The notes under the pieces: generated by a model
Database searches by the model: none
Told to the model about the DNA's origin: nothing
Seen by the model: only the letters and a program-made list of their open reading frames with translations
NCBI RefSeq assembly: GCF_013409645.1
Contig: NZ_JACCBG010000001.1
Coordinates: 3,966,001 to 4,030,000 of the forward strand
Direction of reading: 5' to 3'
DNA from: Nocardioides panaciterrulae
GTDB lineage: Bacteria > Actinomycetota > Actinomycetes > Propionibacteriales > Nocardioidaceae
Length of the DNA: 64,000 nt
In this document: positions 60,279 to 64,000 of the stretch, piece after piece
Numbering within the stretch: the stretch's first letter is position 1
Layout: every line of letters starts with the position of its first letter
Program-made: the position numbers and the translations under genes

Positions 60279-61061
60279 ATGCCGGCCGGTGACCCCCGCT
60301 CGCTGAGCCTGAAGACGCTTGACGTGCTGTCGGCGTTCTCCACCGACCGCGCGCGGCTCACGCTCTCCGAGCTGAGCCGGGCCAGCGGGCTCTCGCTCAC
60401 CACGACCCATCGCATCGTCAGCGACCTGGTCGGCTGGGGGGCGCTGGAGCACAGCGCGCGCGGCGGCTACCAGGTCGGCCTGCGGTTGTGGGAGATCGCC
60501 TCGCTGGCGCCGCGGGGGCTTCCGCTGCGCGAGCTGGCGCTGCCGGCGATGGAGGACCTCTACGAGGCGACCCACGAGAACGTCCAGCTCGCGGTGCGCG
60601 AGGGCCTCGAGGTCGTGTACGTCGAGCGGCTGACCGGCCGCGGCGCGGTCCGGGTGCTCACCCGGGTGGGCGGCCGGTTCTCGCTGCACTCGACCGGGGT
60701 CGGCCTGGTGCTGCTCGCGCACGCCCCCGACGAGGTGCAGGAGGAGGTGCTGGCCGGTCCGCTGCGCCGGTGGACCGATCGGACGATCACGGACCCGGCG
60801 CGGCTGCGCGCCACGCTCGCGGAGATCCGCCAGACCGGGGTGGCGATCAGCGACCGGCAGGTCACCGACGACGCGCTCTCGGTCGCCTGCCCGGTCCGCG
60901 ACCGCAGCGACGCAGTGGTCGCGGCCCTGTCGGTGGTGATGCACGCCGACGGCGCCTCGGCCCGGGCCGCGGCCCCCGCCGTACGGGCCGCGAGCCGCAG
61001 CATCTCCCGGGCCCTCGGGCACCCGGGCGCGCAGCGGCGTCCGTCCGGGTTGCCTGGGTAG
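60279..61061 (+). CDS. IclR family transcriptional regulator
   Basis: A 260-residue regulator. The N-terminal winged helix covers about residues 9-70 (LKTLDVLSAFSTDRARLTLS, then GLSLTTTHRIVSDLVGWGAL). The effector-binding domain follows, with VQLAVREGLEVVYVERLTG near residue 99 and HSTGVGLVLLAHAPDEVQEE near 137. IclR proteins respond to small aromatic or organic acids. Divergence from the Rieske operon makes it the likely regulator of that operon. ATG at 60279 is used. The stop lies inside a long inverted repeat. The ligand is unknown. Confidence 0.92.
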   Translation: MPAGDPRSLSLKTLDVLSAFSTDRARLTLSELSRASGLSLTTTHRIVSDLVGWGALEHSARGGYQVGLRLWEIASLAPRGLPLRELALPAMEDLYEATHENVQLAVREGLEVVYVERLTGRGAVRVLTRVGGRFSLHSTGVGLVLLAHAPDEVQEEVLAGPLRRWTDRTITDPARLRATLAEIRQTGVAISDRQVTDDALSVACPVRDRSDAVVAALSVVMHADGASARAAAPAVRAASRSISRALGHPGAQRRPSGLPG

Positions 61062-61122
61062 TCCGTGACGTTCTGGCCCCTCCGGGCCCGCGGAAGGGGC
61101 CAGAACGTCACGGACTACCCAG
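61054..61122. repeat. Perfect 28-bp inverted repeat between convergent reading frames
   Basis: The arms 61054-61081 and 61095-61122 are perfectly complementary and enclose a 13-base GC-rich loop. The left arm holds the IclR stop codon (61059-61061). The right arm holds the TGA of a 62-codon minus-strand frame. The structure could act as a two-way terminator, but its length and exactness are unusual. Confidence 0.85.
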
Positions 61123-61296
61123 CCGACCGCCCCCAGCCAGGACCTCCTCCACCCACACCGGCACCAGCTCACCGGCGAACCCCTGCCGGGCCTCGTGGAA
61201 GAGTTGGCTGACCTCGCTGGGCTGGAGGTTGGGCTCCAGGGTCCTGACGCCGTGGCCGACGGCAAACTGCACGAAGCCGGCCGCGTGAGCAGTCAC
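61108..61296 (-). CDS. Possible 62-residue protein coupled to the PucR gene
   Basis: A short frame starts with GTG at 61296, overlapping the PucR stop by four bases (GTGA), as co-translated genes do. The product, with segments AGFVQFAVGHGVRTLEP and FHEARQGFAGELVPVWVEEV, is not recognised. It may be a real small protein, or the remnant of a larger enzyme C terminus. It ends inside the long inverted repeat. Its base usage is gene-like. Confidence that it is expressed is low. Confidence 0.4.
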   Translation of the reverse strand: MTAHAAGFVQFAVGHGVRTLEPNLQPSEVSQLFHEARQGFAGELVPVWVEEVLAGGGRLGSP

Positions 61297-62930
61297 CGCG
61301 GCGTGAGGATGCGCAACTGCAGCATCGCCGCGAACCGTTGCTCGGGGTCGGCGAGGTCGATCCCGCTGACCTCCTCGAGCCGTCGCAGCCGGTACCGCAA
61401 CGTGTTGGGGTGGATGAAGAGACCCGCCGCAGCGGCCCGCACGTCACCGAGCGCGTCGAGCCACGCTCTGAGCGTCTCGACCAGGCCGGAGTCGTTGCGC
61501 TCGTCGTAGTCGAGCAGGACGCTGATCGGGCCCACCGGCCGCTCGCCGCGCACGGCCGCGAGGTCGCGCAGCTCGAGCACGAGCGACTGGGTGTGCACGT
61601 CGGACAGGCGGGCCACCCGGCGCTGCTCGTGGCCCTCGCGCAGCACCCGGAGCACCCGGGTCGCCACCGCCCGCGAGGCGGTGACGCCGGAGACCTCGGA
61701 GCCGACCGGCCCGACGGCGACGACGGCCGGGAGCCGGGCACCGACACGCTCGCAGAACTCCTCCGCCAGCCGTGCCGCCCGCTGCTCGGCGTCCCCGTCG
61801 TCGACCTGGACGGGCAACAGCGAGTGCACGATCCCGCCCACGACCGCCACCGCGGAGGTCGGGACCGACGCGGAGAGGTGCACGGCGAGCGCGTCGGCGA
61901 CCCGCTCGAGGGCCCCCGTCGCCGGCATCGGCTCGTCGGTCTCCGCGCGGAGGGACGCCGCGAGGACGACCAGCCGCCGGCCGGCCAGCCCGAGCCGGGC
62001 GAGCGCGTCCCGGGCGCCCGGGCCGCCCTCGAGGACGGTCGCGACGAGGTCGGTGCGCAGGCGCCGCTGCACGTCGGCGCCGGCCCGGACGCGAAGCATG
62101 TGGAGCGCGACCAGCTTGGCGGCGTCCTGCAGCGCCGCCGCCCTCTCCTCCGTCACCTCGCCGTCCATGGCGGCCCAGATCGACCCCAGTACCTCGTCGC
62201 CGGCGCGGACCGCGATCGCGACCCGCTGCTTGTTGATCGACGCGGCGCCCAGGTGCGCGGGGTCGACCACCACCGGCCGGTGCTCGCGGTAGAGCTCCCG
62301 GAAGACGCCGAGCTCGGTCAGCATCCGGGCGTAGCGCTCCGGCACCTGCCGGCCGATGATCGTCTCGACGCGGGACTGGTCCGCCTCGTCCTGCCGGCCG
62401 GAGAAGGCGAGCACGCGCGAGCTCCGGTCCTCGATGGTGACCGGGGCGTCCAGCAGGGCACCTACCGCGTTGGCGACCGCGAACAGGTCCCCCGATGGCA
62501 GCCCGCCGATCGACTCCGGCTCCGCCGGACCGATGTCGCCCTCCGCCAGGACCGAGCGCAGCAGCGCGGTCAGCTGCGCCCAGGTCGCACCGCGGCGCAG
62601 CCCCAGCAGGGCGAGACCGGACTCGACGACCCCGTCGCGCAGCTCCGGCGTGAGCGCCACCGGCGAGCGCACGACCAGCCCGACGGCGCCCCGCCGGCCG
62701 ACGTCGCGCACCAGCTCGGGGAGGTCCGCCGCGCGGATCCCGACCCCGAGCACCAGCGCCGCCGGTGGCTGCACCGGCTCGTCGTCGGGGTCGTGGATCA
62801 CGATCCCGCCGATCTCGCCGTCGTGCTCGGGGTCGCCCGCGAGCAGCTCGAGCAGCGAGTCGCCCAGGTCATGGAGGACCCGGCCCAGGCTCGCACGGGG
62901 TCGATGACTCACGGGCTCCAGCGTATTCAT
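61293..62930 (-). CDS. PucR family transcriptional regulator
   Basis: A 545-residue regulator. The N-terminal part (about 35-160) resembles a PucR-type ligand domain, with GVGIRAADLPELVRDVGRRG. A central GAF-like segment (SNKQRVAIAVRAGDEVLGSIW-type residues) follows around 240. The C-terminal helix-turn-helix of the PucR/CdaR family is LFIHPNTLRYRLRRLEEVSGI near 505. ATG at 62930 follows an AAGGAG ribosome-binding site. The gene lies 71 bases downstream of the enolase-superfamily gene in the same direction, so it could regulate that gene or be co-transcribed. The ligand is unknown. Confidence 0.9.
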   Translation of the reverse strand: MNTLEPVSHRPRASLGRVLHDLGDSLLELLAGDPEHDGEIGGIVIHDPDDEPVQPPAALVLGVGIRAADLPELVRDVGRRGAVGLVVRSPVALTPELRDGVVESGLALLGLRRGATWAQLTALLRSVLAEGDIGPAEPESIGGLPSGDLFAVANAVGALLDAPVTIEDRSSRVLAFSGRQDEADQSRVETIIGRQVPERYARMLTELGVFRELYREHRPVVVDPAHLGAASINKQRVAIAVRAGDEVLGSIWAAMDGEVTEERAAALQDAAKLVALHMLRVRAGADVQRRLRTDLVATVLEGGPGARDALARLGLAGRRLVVLAASLRAETDEPMPATGALERVADALAVHLSASVPTSAVAVVGGIVHSLLPVQVDDGDAEQRAARLAEEFCERVGARLPAVVAVGPVGSEVSGVTASRAVATRVLRVLREGHEQRRVARLSDVHTQSLVLELRDLAAVRGERPVGPISVLLDYDERNDSGLVETLRAWLDALGDVRAAAAGLFIHPNTLRYRLRRLEEVSGIDLADPEQRFAAMLQLRILTPR

Positions 62931-63001
62931 GCGCGGGGGGACTCCTTGCCCGGCCTCGGTGACAGCCGCCCGGCCGCGGGAGGCGCGAGCCGGCGTACGA
63001 C

Positions 63002-64000
63002 TCAGAGCGCGATCCACTCCGTGGCGGTCGTGACCTCCTCGAGCACGTCGGGGACCGGCGTGACGCCCAGGCCCGGCCCGTCCGGGACGTCCATGTAGCC
63101 CTCGGAGATCGTCAGCGCCTCGGTGATGTCGGTGCGGTAGAACCGGTCGGAGGCCGAGATGTCGCCCGGCAGCGTGAATCCGGGCAGCGCGCCCAGGGCG
63201 GCGTTCGCGGCCCGGCCCAGACCGGTCTCGACCATCCCGCCGCACCACACGGCGAGCCCGTGGGCCGCGGCCAGGTCGTGGATGCGGACCGCCTCGAGGT
63301 AGCCGCCGACCCGACCCGGCTTGATGTTGATGATCGAGCACGCGCCGAGCGAGATGGCGGCGGCGGCGGTCTGCGCCGACACGATCGACTCGTCGAGGCA
63401 GACGGGCGTGCGGATCTGCCGCGCGAGCTCGGCGTGACCGAGCACGTCCTCCTCCTCGAGCGGCTGCTCGATGAGCAGCAGGTCGAACGCGTCCAGCCGG
63501 GCGAGGTGCCGCGCGTCCCGCAGCGTGTACGCCGTGTTCGCGTCGACCTGGAGGAGCAGGTCGTCACCGAAGCGCTCGCGGACGGCGCGTACCGGCTCCA
63601 CGTCCCAGCCCGGCTCGATCTTCAGCTTGATCCGGACGTAGCCGGCATCGAGGTAGCCGCCCACCACGTCGAGCAGGGCCGGGATGCTGTCGTGGATGCC
63701 GACCGAGACGCCCGACGGGACGCGGTCGTGGACCGCCCCCAGCTCGCGGGCCCACGACCGGCCGGCCGCGCGCAGCTCCGCGTCGAGCACCGCCATCTCG
63801 AGGGCCGCCTTGGCCATCCTGTGGCCCTTGAACTTGTGCAGCACGGCGTTGACGGCGGGCGCCCCGTGCCGCTGCAGCTCCTCGGCGGCGTCCGAGAGGG
63901 CCGGTAGCAGGAACCGGCGCAGCACGTCGGCCGTCGCGTCGACGTACTCGGAGGAGTAGAGCGGGTCCGCCATGGCGACGCACTCCCCCCAGCCCTCACC
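63002..64000 (-). CDS. Enolase-superfamily enzyme, o-succinylbenzoate synthase/N-succinylamino-acid racemase type (partial)
   Basis: The frame is open to the window edge, so the start of the gene is missing. The visible 332 residues begin GEGWGECVAMADPLYSSEY, a hallmark of the OSBS/NSAR group. The catalytic residues are visible: Lys-x-Lys in VRIKLKIEPGWD, metal-binding Asp in LLLQVDANTAYT, Glu in LLIEQPLEEEDV, Asp in PVCLDESIVSAQ, and Lys in IINIKPGRVGGY. The enzyme removes a proton next to a carboxylate, making o-succinylbenzoate for menaquinone or racemising N-acylamino acids. No men genes are seen nearby and a PucR regulator is downstream, so racemisation is the more likely role. Confidence 0.88.
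   Translation of the reverse strand, partial: GEGWGECVAMADPLYSSEYVDATADVLRRFLLPALSDAAEELQRHGAPAVNAVLHKFKGHRMAKAALEMAVLDAELRAAGRSWARELGAVHDRVPSGVSVGIHDSIPALLDVVGGYLDAGYVRIKLKIEPGWDVEPVRAVRERFGDDLLLQVDANTAYTLRDARHLARLDAFDLLLIEQPLEEEDVLGHAELARQIRTPVCLDESIVSAQTAAAAISLGACSIINIKPGRVGGYLEAVRIHDLAAAHGLAVWCGGMVETGLGRAANAALGALPGFTLPGDISASDRFYRTDITEALTISEGYMDVPDGPGLGVTPVPDVLEEVTTATEWIAL

Overview
The window is very GC-rich DNA with frequent GTG starts, dense gene packing and many 4-base ATGA/GTGA overlaps. Gene content points to an actinobacterium of the Nocardioidaceae, most likely Nocardioides or a close relative: DUF1876 protein, DUF222-HNH protein, ECF42/DGPF pair, split pntA1-pntA2-pntB, a maltose ABC operon without its own ATPase, and TreY-TreZ. 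This placement is inferred from gene families, not from a marker gene. No transposase, integrase or CRISPR array was found.

Layout. 1-6.4 kb: end of a P-type ATPase, an HU protein, DUF1876, a TetR-SGNH hydrolase pair, GlsB-like protein, a Tat-type esterase, a GNAT, a DUF3626 gene of unusual composition, then about 460 bases without genes and tRNA-Ser(CGA). 6.4-19.7 kb: secreted CocE/NonD hydrolase, a 22-bp tandem-repeat array, a PLP cysteine-metabolism enzyme, EamA exporter, the lutABC lactate-oxidation operon, an aldo/keto reductase, a DHA2 exporter and an ECF42 sigma factor with its DGPF partner. 19.7-35.8 kb: a phospholipase D-like protein, small proteins, a secreted beta-sandwich protein, a GNAT-GNAT-thioesterase fusion with DedA, a class V aminotransferase, a GH15 glucoamylase/trehalase, a Tim44-like protein, DUF222-HNH and FUSC. 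35.8-42.7 kb: tadA and partner, upp, an MFS/ArsR-like pair and proton-translocating transhydrogenase. 42.7-48.7 kb: ThpR, malEFG with a divergent LacI regulator, a second array of the same 22-bp repeat, and a VIT1-type transporter. 48.7-57.8 kb: acyl-CoA dehydrogenase, MFS exporter and the glgX-treY-treZ operon. 57.8-64 kb: a Rieske oxygenase operon with divergent IclR regulator, a long perfect inverted repeat, a PucR regulator and the end of an enolase-superfamily gene.

How genes work together. A glucan/trehalose theme recurs: maltose import, GlgX debranching and TreY/TreZ conversion of maltodextrin to trehalose, with a GH15 enzyme elsewhere. Redox and carbon modules are lutABC, pntA1A2B and the Rieske operon. 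Regulators sit beside their likely targets, and palindromes upstream of the ArsR-like, LacI and IclR genes give plausible operators.

Most unusual features. Two arrays of one 22-bp repeat lie 39 kb apart. Each starts inside the stop codon of an unrelated minus-strand gene. Shorter tandem repeats (11 and 13 bp) occur in other intergenic regions, and one also covers a stop codon. Other points worth checking are a hairpin that would hide the CocE ribosome-binding site, a 28-bp perfect inverted repeat holding two convergent stop codons, and an 81-residue protein translationally coupled between a Rieske oxygenase and its reductase.
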